Source of the DNA: Cupriavidus sp. D39
Lineage (GTDB): Bacteria; Pseudomonadota; Gammaproteobacteria; Burkholderiales; Burkholderiaceae
Assembly: GCF_026627925.1 (NCBI RefSeq)
Contig: NZ_JAPNLE010000009.1
Coordinates: 806,001 to 870,000 of the forward strand
Length of the DNA: 64,000 nucleotides
Reading direction: 5' to 3'
The notes below the pieces were generated by a model, which was not told the origin of the DNA, did no database searches, and saw only the letters and a list, made by a program, of their open reading frames with translations. The translations under genes were made by a program, and so were the position numbers. The stretch's first letter is position 1. Each line of letters starts with the position of its first letter. Positions 30,627-39,206 of the stretch are shown one piece after another.

Positions 30627-30890
30627 ATGCAATCGACCCTGATGATCAAGGATCTGCCCCTCGACAAGAAGCTCGACGGCAAGACCATGTCCGCCGTTCG
30701 CGGCGGTAGCGCCTTCTCTGTTGTCGGCGGCAACTTCCAGAACCTGATCGGCGGCGGCGGTTTTGCCAGCCCGACCATCGGCGTTCAGATCGGGCCGATC
30801 GTGAACACGATTGACGCGAGCTCGCATCTCAACTTGAAGATCCCCACCCTGCAGAATTTTGGCAACGGCACCCAGGTTGCCGCGCTGTAA
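30627..30890 (+). CDS. Double-glycine leader peptide, array B copy 4
   Basis: 87 residues; most divergent variant: NFQNLIGGGG, TIGVQIGPIVNTI and HLNLKIP. Last gene before the 3' hairpin and terminator. Confidence 0.75.
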   Translation: MQSTLMIKDLPLDKKLDGKTMSAVRGGSAFSVVGGNFQNLIGGGGFASPTIGVQIGPIVNTIDASSHLNLKIPTLQNFGNGTQVAAL

Positions 30891-31028
30891 CGGGATGTGG
30901 GAGCCACCCTCCGCGGAGGGCGGCCACGCGTCTTTGAGTACACAGTGGAAGATACCGCTTGCGCTATCTTCCACTGAGTTCTCCTCCAAGTTTGAGCGAG
31001 GGATTGCTGCCCCTGGACTTGGATTCAA

Positions 31029-31057
31029 GAGCCCGCCCTATTCGGTGGGCTTTTTTT
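31029..31057 (+). terminator. Rho-independent terminator of peptide array B
   Basis: GCCCGCC/GGTGGGC stem with seven T, identical to that after array A. Confidence 0.8.
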
Positions 31058-31058
31058 G

Positions 31059-31088
31059 GTGCGCCCGGCAGGGCGCACTCACTTGAGG
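31059..31088 (+). mobile_element. Group II intron 5'-end fragment after array B terminator
   Basis: Same 30-nt start as intron 2 and as at 23285, beginning right after the terminator. The 12 nt that follow (CTGCGGCGGGTG) are shared with the copy after array A, so both derive from one event before duplication. Confidence 0.6.
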
Positions 31089-31239
31089 CTGCGGCGGGTG
31101 CTGCGCGAGGCGGCCGGGCAGGGCGACCTGGACCAGGTCGAGCAGGTTGCTAGTCTAGGCAGGTCGATTGGGCCACCGTGGTGGACGAATTCGAATCGGT
31201 GGCGGCGCGCTCCCGCCATGCGGTTGTCCCAGGAGAAGC

Positions 31240-32477
31240 CCATGAAGCAAGTTGCCCGCAGCTTCGCGCTGCTTGTCGCCCTGGCCAGCGCGGCGGCGAG
31301 CTTGGTCGCCGCGCTGGCCAGGGGCGCGGCGACCATCGATCGCATGTTGGCCGCTACGCGCTCACACATCGACGGGCAGCGCAAACGCCGCAAAGGCGTC
31401 GGGTCGGCCATCCGACGCAGCATCCCGGTACGCACCTTCGTCGACTGGCGCGATCCGCCACCCGGCTACTTCGAGATCGACATGGTCGAACACTGCGGTG
31501 GCCCGAAGACCGACGGAAGACTTCGTCCACACCCTCACGTTGACCACCGACATCCCAGCGGCTGGACAGAATGCGTGGTCATGAGGACGTGCAACCAGAT
31601 GCTGGTAATCGAAGGGTTCGACAAAGTGGCTGCCGATCTGCCATTCGCGATGCTTGGAGTGGACTCGGATAACGATGGCGCCCGAGTGTCTACGACTACT
31701 GCAATGGCCGTCGCCTTGAGCAGACCCGTTCGCGGGCCTACAAGAAGAACGACTAGGCCTGGGTTGAGCAGAAGAACGGCGCCGCGGTGCGGCGGTTGGT
31801 CGGCTTTGGGCGCCTGAGCGGCGCCGATGCCACGAGCGCCCTGGCGCATTGTATGCGTCATCGCGGCTGTACATCAACTTCTTCCAACCTTCGTTCAAGT
31901 TGAAGTCGAAGACGCGCGACGGCGCGCGTGTGCACAAGGTCTACTTCGCACCAGCGACGCCATGCGATCGGCTTCTGGCCCACGGTAGCGTTGAGCCTTC
32001 GATCAAAGAGAAACTGACAGCGCAGTTTAAAAGCCTGGATCCTGTGCGGCTGCTGCAAGTGATCCGGCTTGCTCAGCAGACGTTGAGCGACATCGCGGCC
32101 CACGGCGTGCGTACCGAAGCGGCGCCAGCGGGCGAATCAGACGTTGCCGTCTTCTCGCGAGCCTGTCTTCGGCGTGGATAGACAGGGAGGCGCGTCCAAC
32201 GCATCGCAAGCGGCCCACCGCAAAGCACTGGTGGAGGAGTCGGGTGGATCCGTTCGCCGACGCGTGGCCGCTTGTCGAAGGGTGGTTGGTTGCCGAGCCC
32301 TCTGCGTCGGCCACCGAATTGATGGATCGGTTGGTCGCGATGGTTCCGGACGCGTATGCCAGCAAGGCACAACTGCGGACGTTGCAGCGCCGAGTCAAGG
32401 CGTGGCGCGTCGAGCGCGCGAAAGAAATGGTCCTGGGCAGCCTGCGCAAGTCCGCCGTCATGCCGACTGAAGTGTAG
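31240..32477 (+). pseudogene. ISNCY-like integrase-type transposase, frameshifted
   Basis: An rve-type DDE transposase in several frames. Recognisable pieces: RTFVDWRDPPPGYFEIDMVEH (first Asp), NQMLVIEGFDKVAADLPFAM, LGVDSDNDGA (second Asp), WVEQKNGAAVRRLVGFGRLS (Glu), LYINFFQPSFKLKSKTRDG and the C-terminus EGWLVAEPSASATELMDRLV ending SAVMPTEV. At least three frame changes occur. The N-terminal HTH part is missing, cut near the intron fragment. Confidence 0.7.
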
Positions 32478-32504
32478 AAACCGTCGCGAAAAATCTGGAG
32501 GTCG

Positions 32505-32532
32505 AGGGGCCGGGCGCTTCGCGCCCGGCAAG
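32505..32532. terminator. GC-rich hairpin between transposase remnants
   Basis: GCCGGGCGC pairs with GCGCCCGGC around a TTC loop, about 35 bp after the ISNCY stop. No T-tract follows on the plus strand, so it may be an element end rather than a terminator. Confidence 0.35.
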
Positions 32533-32619
32533 CCATGAAAAAGAGATGAAGAAGAAGGCAAAACGACAACAAATCGTCGGGTAACATTCCTTCGTGAGGC
32601 AACACGACCGGACATCCTG

Positions 32620-32931
32620 CTTGACGCTATCCACCTGGATGCCGGCCGCGTGCCACTGCACGATCTGTTCGCGCCAGGCTTTCAGCGGCGACACGCAACT
32701 GGGCGGCAACGGTGCCGCCATGCTGTCGCGGCTGAAGACCTCGGCCAGGTCAGCGTCGGTGGGCAACGGCGTGTCGGGAGCTAGCCAGCCCCGGTTGATC
32801 GCGGTCTCTCGGACCAGGGCCAGCTTGCGCCGACCCATCGTCTTGGATCGGGCGATGTCCCGGTCAGAATCGCCCTGGCGCATCCGCACCAGGACCTGTC
32901 GGTAATGAAACATCTCGAACCTTCTGTTCAT
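32620..32931 (-). pseudogene. istA: IS21-family transposase IstA, N-terminal fragment
   Basis: Reads MFHYRQVLVRMRQGDSDRDI, ARSKTMGRRKLALVRE (HTH region) and DADLAEVFSRDSMAAPLPPS, SPLKAWREQIVQWHAAGIQ, the start of IstA. The catalytic domain and istB are missing; the open frame continues to 32458 only by chance. Confidence 0.75.
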
Positions 32932-33019
32932 GCTCCCTTCCGGTTAAAAGCCGGAAGGGTAGCGGTCAATGAAAGTTCGAGCCCAGGCCAGGCGGTCGCT
33001 CCATTGCGGCGGCGATCTG

Positions 33020-33143
33020 CTGGCGCCTTTATGCCGAAGATTCGCCGGCGCCATTACGCCGGTGAATCCCTGGCACCATTACGCCGAAGATCTGGTGGCG
33101 CCTTTACGCCGGCGACGGATTGGCTCCATCATGCCGGCGATTC
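33020..33143. repeat. Tandem repeats at IS21-type end
   Basis: Five imperfect copies, spaced about 25 bp, of the pattern GGCGCCATTACGCCGGNGA (variants include GGCGCCTTTATGCCGAAGA and GGCTCCATCATGCCGGCGA). Multiple transposase-binding repeats at an end, ahead of istA, are typical of IS21-family elements. Confidence 0.6.
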
Positions 33144-33316
33144 ACAGATGCAGGGGCAACGCAGACGGGTTGAGGAAGCGTCAGTGTGCCGGCTGGTTGG
33201 TGCTCGAATGGGCGGGCAACGTGCTGTGTGAGGAAATGGGCGCGAGCGTCTTCCGTCGACGGCGGTGTGTGCGGAGCTGACGGTGGGGATGGAGATCGCG
33301 TGGCGCGGGTGTTCAT

Positions 33317-33480
33317 GATGGAAGTGGCGCGATGGGCGGCGCGCGGATCGGGGAGTGGCGCTCGAGAATCTCGACGATGATCATCGGCGCGCCACAGTGA
33401 TGGCCGATGTAGGTGGAACGGACAACGGCATCGGTGCGGTCGGCTGGTGTGTCGAGCGTAGGTACGATGTTGAGCAGGTG
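33317..33480 (-). pseudogene. IS91-like transposase C-terminal fragment
   Basis: The minus frame reads YIGHHCGAPMIIVEILERHS, PIRAPPIAPLPS then stop, resembling the C-terminal zinc-ribbon tail of IS91-type transposases. Nothing upstream remains. Confidence 0.4.
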
Positions 33481-34101
33481 TTCTCCGCCGCATCCCTGTC
33501 CTGATTTTTTCCAAGAGTTTCGTCAGTTCCTGATGGAGCAGCACGTCGCACAGCACGTCACGCATCTCCAGGACGTGGCAGGTAAAGGCTGCGACCCAGT
33601 AAAGGCCTGCAGCAGCTACGAGGCTCCGGCGCATGCGTCTATGAGGCATTCTTGGCTGCTTGCGCTCATTCGGAGAAGCCGATTGCAGCTTGTACTACAG
33701 CAAGCCGATCCTCGAGCAGCGGCCCCAGCTTGCCAATCGGATGACGTCGGCCTTGCTGCAGGAGACTTGCGAACGCTTCATTGGAAGCGCCAAGACATCT
33801 GTTAGGATAGCCGGCGAGGCCTATCGCATTTTGATGGCGGTCCCAGGGCAGTTCCAGAGTCTGGTCGTCAAATTCAAGGTTAGATGACCGGCCGCTTACG
33901 ATCATTCCGCCGACGGATACCGACTTGAAGCCGGCATACTGCATTGCCGTCGAACAGAACAATCTCGCTCGATCAACTCGGGGACACCGAACAAATGAAA
34001 GCGATCACAGGCGTCGATGGGTGCGGACTCGGAACCGAGTTTGGCGTTCCGAGACTTCATGCCCTATTCGCCAACTGAAACGTCGCATGGGATTCAATAA
34101 A
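33481..34101. other. No gene recognised
   Basis: Short overlapping frames on both strands without family features. The region lies between the IS91-like scrap and secreted gene A2. Confidence 0.4.
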
Positions 34102-34833
34102 TCACTTTCCCTCCGCATCTTCCTCCTTGACAACCACAACCGTAAAGATGCCTTTGTCTTGGTAACCCTGATCTTGAAGATAAAAATCTCCCAGGTCCGT
34201 GCGAATCGGCACTGCCGGAGGCGACGGGCAAATATACGAGTTGATGGGGTAACCTGCCGCGCACGCAGAGACGTATCCTGTCAGAAGTGTCGAGTCGGTC
34301 AGGCTCGTGGGCAGCGCGCTAGAAAAAGAGTAGAGGATCGATTGGTTGGTGTCTGCGAGCGCGGACACAATTTGATCGGCGTGTGAATATTCGGCGTGTT
34401 GGGTGTATCCATTCTCGCCGAAGCAATCGGTGATAGCGTAGATTGCGGTCTGACAAGACAGGGCGAGCGGATACGTGGGTCCCGTGGCAAGGGAGCCGAA
34501 GCCAACCACGCCATTCGTCGTATCGTAACGGACGTAGATCTGACCAGCGGCTATATGAGCTAAAGACTTTTTGCCGTCTTGGATGAGTGCAACCGTTGCT
34601 TCGCCTTGGTCGTTTCGATAAACGACTCCACCCGACTCCGTCTGTATCGTGACATTTCTCGTGTCACCCCTGAATGTCAATACGACTTGGGCCTGCGAAA
34701 ACGCTTGCGAGCCAAGCTTTCCGTCAGTGACGGCATGGAGCGTGTAGACAACGGGCTCCGCCCGCGCAATTCCACTGACCGCGAGTCCAAACGCGAGCGC
34801 GAGCGCGCCTCCATTGGCTAAAAGCGGTTTCAT
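34102..34833 (-). CDS. Secreted protein A2 of unknown function
   Basis: 243 residues, with signal peptide MKPLLANGGALALAFGLAVS ending ARA before EPVVYTLHAVTDGKLGSQAF. Paralogue of A1: AQVVLTFRGDTRNV, IYVRYDTTNGVVGFGSLATG, LTDSTLLTGYVSACA and FYLQDQGYQDKGIFTVVV. It differs most in the middle (residues about 130-170), including Cys positions. Uninterrupted. Lies downstream of B2 with a 64-bp gap, probably co-transcribed. Confidence 0.75.
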   Translation of the reverse strand: MKPLLANGGALALAFGLAVSGIARAEPVVYTLHAVTDGKLGSQAFSQAQVVLTFRGDTRNVTIQTESGGVVYRNDQGEATVALIQDGKKSLAHIAAGQIYVRYDTTNGVVGFGSLATGPTYPLALSCQTAIYAITDCFGENGYTQHAEYSHADQIVSALADTNQSILYSFSSALPTSLTDSTLLTGYVSACAAGYPINSYICPSPPAVPIRTDLGDFYLQDQGYQDKGIFTVVVVKEEDAEGK

Positions 34834-34897
34834 ATGCGCCTCCTACAATGAGATATTTACCCCACGTGCGAAGCACCGACGCGCGTCTTCCGACGGG

Positions 34898-35586
34898 CTA
34901 GCGTATCGCCTCGACGGAAAAGATGCCGGTGTTGAGGGATCCACTGTCGGAACCCTGTGTACCATCCGAACGGAAATCCTGATATGGCTGATAAATGATG
35001 AAGTCCCCGCGGTCCGTCTTCAACGGGAAAGCCGCCGGATCTGAGCAACGCCCGCCAGCATTAAGAAATGGGGGAAACCGATACACGACCATGCGTGCCC
35101 GGTATATGCTCGGGGCGAGATAAGGTCCCGCGCGTTATTCGCGTCATTAATAGAAGTGCCGTCGATCGCGAGGGGATAGGCAGGCTCCAGATGGTGATCG
35201 GCGCCAACATAAGAACTGAATCCGCCACCACCATTGGACGTATCGAGCGAAACCAGCAACTGATGCGGCTTGAATTCCGCTCTTATGTTGCGCCCGCCGG
35301 TGATGATCAAAAGAGTTGACCGGCCTTTTGTGATCTTGTAACCGGTCACTCCATCTACCGGCGGATCCAGTTTCTTAATATCAATTGTATCGCCTACGAA
35401 TTTCAGATGGACCTGGGCATTATGATAGAAATGCCCGTCAAGGCTGACATCGGTAACGGCGAACATCGTATATGTTACCGGCGCTGCGACGGCGTTTATG
35501 CTAACCCCTACACACGCGAATACCGCGACCGCAGAAAAAAGTAAACGCAGGAGATTAACTAGACCGGCAATTTTCTGGCACATCAT
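34898..35586 (-). CDS. Secreted protein B2 of unknown function (one frameshift)
   Basis: Start MMCQKIAGLVNLLRLLFSAV with GGAGG upstream; signal peptide ends VAA before APVTYTMFAVTDVSLDGH. Contains YHNAQVHLKFVGDTIDI, VSLDTSNGGGGFSSYVGADH, AYPLAIDGTSI and YTGHAWSCIGFP. The frame breaks at G5 35070-35074; one added base continues as PPFLNAGGRCSDPAAFPLKT and GSLNTGIFSVEAIR, stop at 34898. Paralogue of B1. Confidence 0.68.
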
Positions 35587-36275
35587 GGCTTCACCCCTCC
35601 GAATTGATCTGCTTAATAGCGGCGCCGCGGCAACCGCGCACACTGCAATGGACAAGCGTTGTCGATCGCTCACGTCACAACGGACGTCGGCGGGGACGCA
35701 GGCCCGAAAACAAGGGCGTGAGATGGGGTCTCTGCAGGCCCGTAGTCGGCAGGCCATGAACAGGCGATTGGAATCAGTCATCGCGCGAAGCGGTGACACC
35801 CCTAAAACCACAACAACGTTGGCGTTGTGGCGCGTTTAGCTGAAGTGGTTAGCTGGTTGGTTCCCCACTGGCTTTTAAGCGGCGCTCATTGAAGTCGCCT
35901 GCCCATAAACGCATTGCTTCAAGATAGACTGCGCGCCTTGCAAATGCAACCTTGCGCGAAGAGGTGCGAGCGTAGTGGGCAACTCGGAACAGACGTGCAC
36001 CAAGTTTTCCCGCTACGGGGTCGGCAGCCAATCCAATTCAAGATAAGCGTCAGGTTTATAGGCGGCACGTCGATGAGGATTGCGACGAGGCGGTCGAGGC
36101 TTGGCGCGATCCGGTCGCACGCGATGGGTACGCCTTGCAATCAGTGCCAGTGTGTCGTTGAGAGCAGTGTTGGCCCAGCGCAGGCCGAGTCCCGCTGAGT
36201 TCGCTTTTCGACCGCTTCCAATGGACTCTCCTTCCTTGCAAGGGAAAAAGTGTCAACCTTAGTCAGGACGGGTCA
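35587..36275. other. No gene recognised
   Basis: Between B2 and the inverted repeat. A minus-strand frame at 35849-36031 reads VAGKLGARLFRVAHYARTSS then VAFARRAVYLEAMRLWAGD, protein-like but unassigned. GTGACACCCCTAAAACCACAA-type AC-rich sequence at about 35790-35820 shows no clear motif. Confidence 0.35.
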
Positions 36276-36280
36276 CGCAC

Positions 36281-36311
36281 CAAAAAAAAGCCCACCGAAT
36301 AGGGCGGGCTC
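36281..36311 (-). terminator. Rho-independent terminator of peptide array C
   Basis: Minus-strand GCCCGCC/GGTGGGC stem followed by a run of eight T. Unlike arrays A and B only GTGCG of the intron start follows. Confidence 0.78.
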
Positions 36312-36449
36312 TTGAATCCAAGTCCAGGGGCAGCAATCCCTCGCTCAAACTTGGAGGAGAACTCAGTGGAAGATAGCGCAAGCGGTATCTTCCACTGTGT
36401 ACTCAAAGACGCGTGGCCGCCCTCCGCGGAGGGTGGCTCCCACATCCCG

Positions 36450-36713
36450 TTACAGCGCGGCAACCTGGGTGCCGTTGCCAAAATTCTGCAGGGTGGGGAT
36501 CTTCAAGTTGAGATGCGAGCTCGCGTCAATCGTGTTCACGATCGGCCCGATCTGAACGCCGATGGTCGGGCTGGCAAAACCGCCGCCGCCGATCAGGTTC
36601 TGGAAGTTGCCGCCGACAACAGAGAAGGCGCTACCGCCGCGAACGGCGGACATGGTCTTGCCGTCGAGCTTCTTGTCGAGGGGCAGATCCTTGATCATCA
36701 GGGTCGATTGCAT
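36450..36713 (-). CDS. Double-glycine leader peptide, array C copy 4
   Basis: 87 residues, NFQNLIGGGG/TIGVQIGPIV variant, last gene of the array on the minus strand, identical in protein sequence to the copy at 30627. Confidence 0.75.
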   Translation of the reverse strand: MQSTLMIKDLPLDKKLDGKTMSAVRGGSAFSVVGGNFQNLIGGGGFASPTIGVQIGPIVNTIDASSHLNLKIPTLQNFGNGTQVAAL

Positions 36714-36770
36714 GGTAAGTCTCCTAAGGGTTCGGTTGGGGGAGCACCCTCCTGGGGCTCCCCCGTCTCG

Positions 36771-37034
36771 TTACAGCGCGGCAACCTGGGTGCCGTTGCC
36801 AAAATTCTGCAGGGTGGGGATCTTCAAGCTGAGATGCGAGCTCGCGTCAATCGTGTTCACGGTCGGCCCGACCTGAACACCAAAGGTCGGGCTGGCAAAA
36901 CCGCCGCCGCCGATCACGTTCTGCGAGTTGCCGCCGACAACGGAGAAGGCGCTACCGCCTTGAACGGCGGACATGGTCTTGCCGTCGAGCTTCTTGTCGA
37001 GGGGCAGATCCTTGATCATCAGGGTCGATTGCAT
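36771..37034 (-). CDS. Double-glycine leader peptide, array C copy 3
   Basis: 87 residues, SAVQGG leader variant with NSQNVIGGGG, identical in protein sequence to the copies at 22533 and 30307. Confidence 0.75.
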   Translation of the reverse strand: MQSTLMIKDLPLDKKLDGKTMSAVQGGSAFSVVGGNSQNVIGGGGFASPTFGVQVGPTVNTIDASSHLSLKIPTLQNFGNGTQVAAL

Positions 37035-37090
37035 GGTAAGTCTCCTAAGGGTTCGGTTGGGGGAGCACCCTCCTGGGGCTCCCCGTCTCG

Positions 37091-37354
37091 TTACAGCGCG
37101 GCAACCTGGGTGCCGTTGCCAAAATTCTGCAGGGTGGGGATCTTCAAGCTGAGATGCGAGCTCGCGTCAATCGTGTTCACGGTCGGCCCGACCTGAACAC
37201 CAAAGGTCGGGCTGGCAAAACCGCCGCCGCCGATCACGTTCTGCGAGTTGCCGCCGACAACGGAGAAGGCGCTACCGCCGCGAACGGCGGACATGGTCTT
37301 GCCGTCGAGCTTCTTGTCGAGGGGCAGATCCTTGATCATCAGGGTCGATTGCAT
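37091..37354 (-). CDS. Double-glycine leader peptide, array C copy 2
   Basis: 87 residues, SAVRGG leader and NSQNVIGGGG, identical in protein sequence to the copy at 29986. Confidence 0.75.
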   Translation of the reverse strand: MQSTLMIKDLPLDKKLDGKTMSAVRGGSAFSVVGGNSQNVIGGGGFASPTFGVQVGPTVNTIDASSHLSLKIPTLQNFGNGTQVAAL

Positions 37355-37411
37355 GGTAAGTCTCCTAAGGGTTCGGTTGGGGGAGCACCCTCCTGGGGCT
37401 CCCCCGTTTCG

Positions 37412-37675
37412 TTACAGCGCGGCAACCTGGGTGCCGTTGCCAAAATTCTGCAGGGTGGGGATCTTCAAGCTGAGATGCGAGCTCGCGTCAATCGTGTTCA
37501 CGGTCGGCCCGACCTGAACACCAAAGGTCGGGCTGGCAAAACCGCCGCCGCCGACCACGTTCTGCGAGTTGCCGCCGACAACGGAGAAGGCGCTACCGCC
37601 GCGAACGGCGGACATGGTCTTGCCGTCGAGCTTCTTGTCGAGGGGCAGATCCTTGATCATCAGGGTCGATTGCAT
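37412..37675 (-). CDS. Double-glycine leader peptide, array C copy 1
   Basis: 87 residues, SAVRGG leader and NSQNVVGGGG, promoter-proximal on the minus strand, identical in protein sequence to the copy at 29665. Confidence 0.75.
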   Translation of the reverse strand: MQSTLMIKDLPLDKKLDGKTMSAVRGGSAFSVVGGNSQNVVGGGGFASPTFGVQVGPTVNTIDASSHLSLKIPTLQNFGNGTQVAAL

Positions 37676-37732
37676 GGTAAGTCTCCTAAGGGTTCGGTTG
37701 GGGGAGCACCTTGTTGCGCTCGAAGGGTATAG

Positions 37733-37748
37733 AGCATAGGGCGTGCCA
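37733..37748 (-). promoter_or_regulatory. Sigma-54-type promoter before peptide array C
   Basis: TGGCACGCCCTATGCT on the minus strand, 58 bp before the array C start; same upstream AT-rich block as in arrays A and B. Confidence 0.5.
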
Positions 37749-38054
37749 CCCCAGGAGAGATGCCGCAAAAAAAACATAAGTACTTGAAAAATATCAGTTT
37801 TATTTAGAATCCTCGTGTTTCAGATTCCCGATGACAAGGGTCTGCGAGGTAAGGTGTTGGGCCCTGGCCAACTCATTTCATGACCACTGTTTGGCAAAAC
37901 AAACACACGTCAATCTCCCCCGTGCATTCTCAAGAGGAGGGGTCTGAAAGCATGCGATTCGAGGCTCCCGGTCGCGCCGACATGTGTTGCCCCCTTCCAA
38001 CAACTCGGCCCACACAAAAAGGAAGTTACTCGTGGCGGTGGATGGTTTAGCTGG

Positions 38055-38205
38055 ACAGCCATGGCGCCGCGGCCGTCCCAGCCCTGCCCGTGCGCGTTGC
38101 GATAGCGCACAGCGCCAGGCAATAGCGCCGGCGGCGGCTCGGTAAAGCAGCCTGCGGCCTGCAGGTCGGCCAGGGTCAGCCCGTGCTGGTCCATCTGGAT
38201 GCCGT
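38055..38205 (-). pseudogene. H-NS-like small protein, both ends lost
   Basis: Reads IQMDQHGLTLADLQAAGCFT, EPPPALLPGAVRYRNAHGQG then WDGRGAM. The first 14 residues and the C-terminal PDWL part are missing; the left end is replaced by sequence that also flanks array A. Confidence 0.6.
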
Positions 38206-38339
38206 CTGGTGGGAGCGTTGGATTTCAGGGTTGTTCTAGGCGATGGCTGCGGTGGGAATCATTGCCGGCGGGAAGACGTGACCGCCCTCGTTGCTTAAAT
38301 TTTAGTCAAATCTGCTGACGGCACTCGGCCCCGCGCGGC

Positions 38340-38374
38340 TTGTCCACAGGCTTGTCCCCTCGTGCGGTGGATAA
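38340..38374. repeat. Conserved TTGTCCAC/GTGGATAA hairpin (copy 2)
   Basis: Same arms and loop length as 19784-19818, and the preceding AAATTTTAGTCAA block is also shared. Confidence 0.5.
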
Positions 38375-38402
38375 ATTCCATCCGACACCTCCGGCGTCCC
38401 CC

Positions 38403-38947
38403 TCAGGCCGGCCCGGGCTTGAACTTGGTGCGCGTCACCGGCACCCGGCGCTTGGCACCTACCAGGCGGCGCGTCGCGATGGCTTCCGCATCTGCCCGCT
38501 CGGCGCGCCGTACTGCCGTTTGCAGTTCCGCCCGCAGATCGTCTTGCGCCACCTGCCCTCGCTCGAGCGCCTGCTCTGTCTCCGCCAGTTGCCGGCTGAG
38601 CGTATCGCGCTCGGCCATCAGCCGCGCCCGCGCCTCCGCGGCGGCCACGGCGGCGTCTTGCGCCCTCGCCTGCACCGCCGCGAGCTCAGCGCGCAGGTCC
38701 GCGAGCGCCTGCTCGCCCTCTGGCGCAGCGTGCGCTCCTGGTCGATCTCGCGCAGCGCGCGGCGCTCGGTGGCCCCGGCCCGTTCCTGCGCCACCGCCAC
38801 CTGCTCGCGGGTGCGCTCCAGGTCCGTCGAGAATTGGGTACGCAACTCACCGAGCTGCCGCTCGAGCGCCTCGACCTGGCGTGCTGCCTCCTCGACGAAA
38901 GCATCCAGCGGTGTCTGAACGCGCTGGAGACCGCCGATCGCACGCAA
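38403..38947 (-). pseudogene. KfrA/TnpT-like protein fragment
   Basis: C-terminal coiled coil only: EEAARQVEALERQLGELRTQ, FSTDLERTREQVAVAQERAG, ATERRALREIDQERTLRQ, ending VPVTRTKFKPGPA. A frame change at about 38720 (loss of one A in CAGAAGGGC relative to the other copies) splits it. The N-terminal DNA-binding domain is gone. Confidence 0.6.
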
Positions 38948-38974
38948 CCTGCCGAGCTGGAGGCGAAGACGAGT

Positions 38975-39035
38975 CGATTGCCAGCTTGCTCAGCGTCACC
39001 GGCCTGCGCATCACCGAAGCGCTGAACCTCGACGC
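38975..39035 (+). pseudogene. Tyrosine recombinase scrap
   Basis: Reads IASLLSVTGLRITEALNLD, the first catalytic Arg region (TGLRxxEAL) of a tyrosine recombinase. Only about 20 codons remain beside the kfrA-like fragment. Confidence 0.45.
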
Positions 39036-39206
39036 TCCTGGGCGGCTATGGGTGGGTGATGCCCCTATCTCCGGGAGCCGTTGGTGGATTTCCTGTAGCC
39101 ATAGACCGACGTGGTCACGTCGGCTGCTGTTCTGAGCGGAGGTTTGCTCCTGGCAGCAAGCCGCCGAAGTGCATATGCGATGGACCACCGTCAGGCAACC
39201 ATCCAG

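Larger units (their letters stand above)
29413..31062 (+). repeat. Left arm of 1.65-kb inverted duplication (peptide array B)
   Basis: Contains upstream AT-rich region, promoter, four peptide genes, 3' hairpin and terminator. The same sequence, with only a few differences, occurs inverted at 36276-37929. The gene order of variants is the same in both arms. Confidence 0.9.
36276..37929 (-). repeat. Right arm of 1.65-kb inverted duplication (peptide array C)
   Basis: Inverted copy of 29413-31062 with the same four variants in the same order. The interval between the arms (about 5.2 kb, with ISNCY, IS21 and IS91 scraps and pair A2/B2) could invert by homologous recombination. Confidence 0.9.

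Noticed and set aside
22533..37675. Regular repeats as a possible CRISPR array
   Set aside because: Repeat units are 320 bp and coding with leader peptides; no short repeats with unique spacers and no cas genes.
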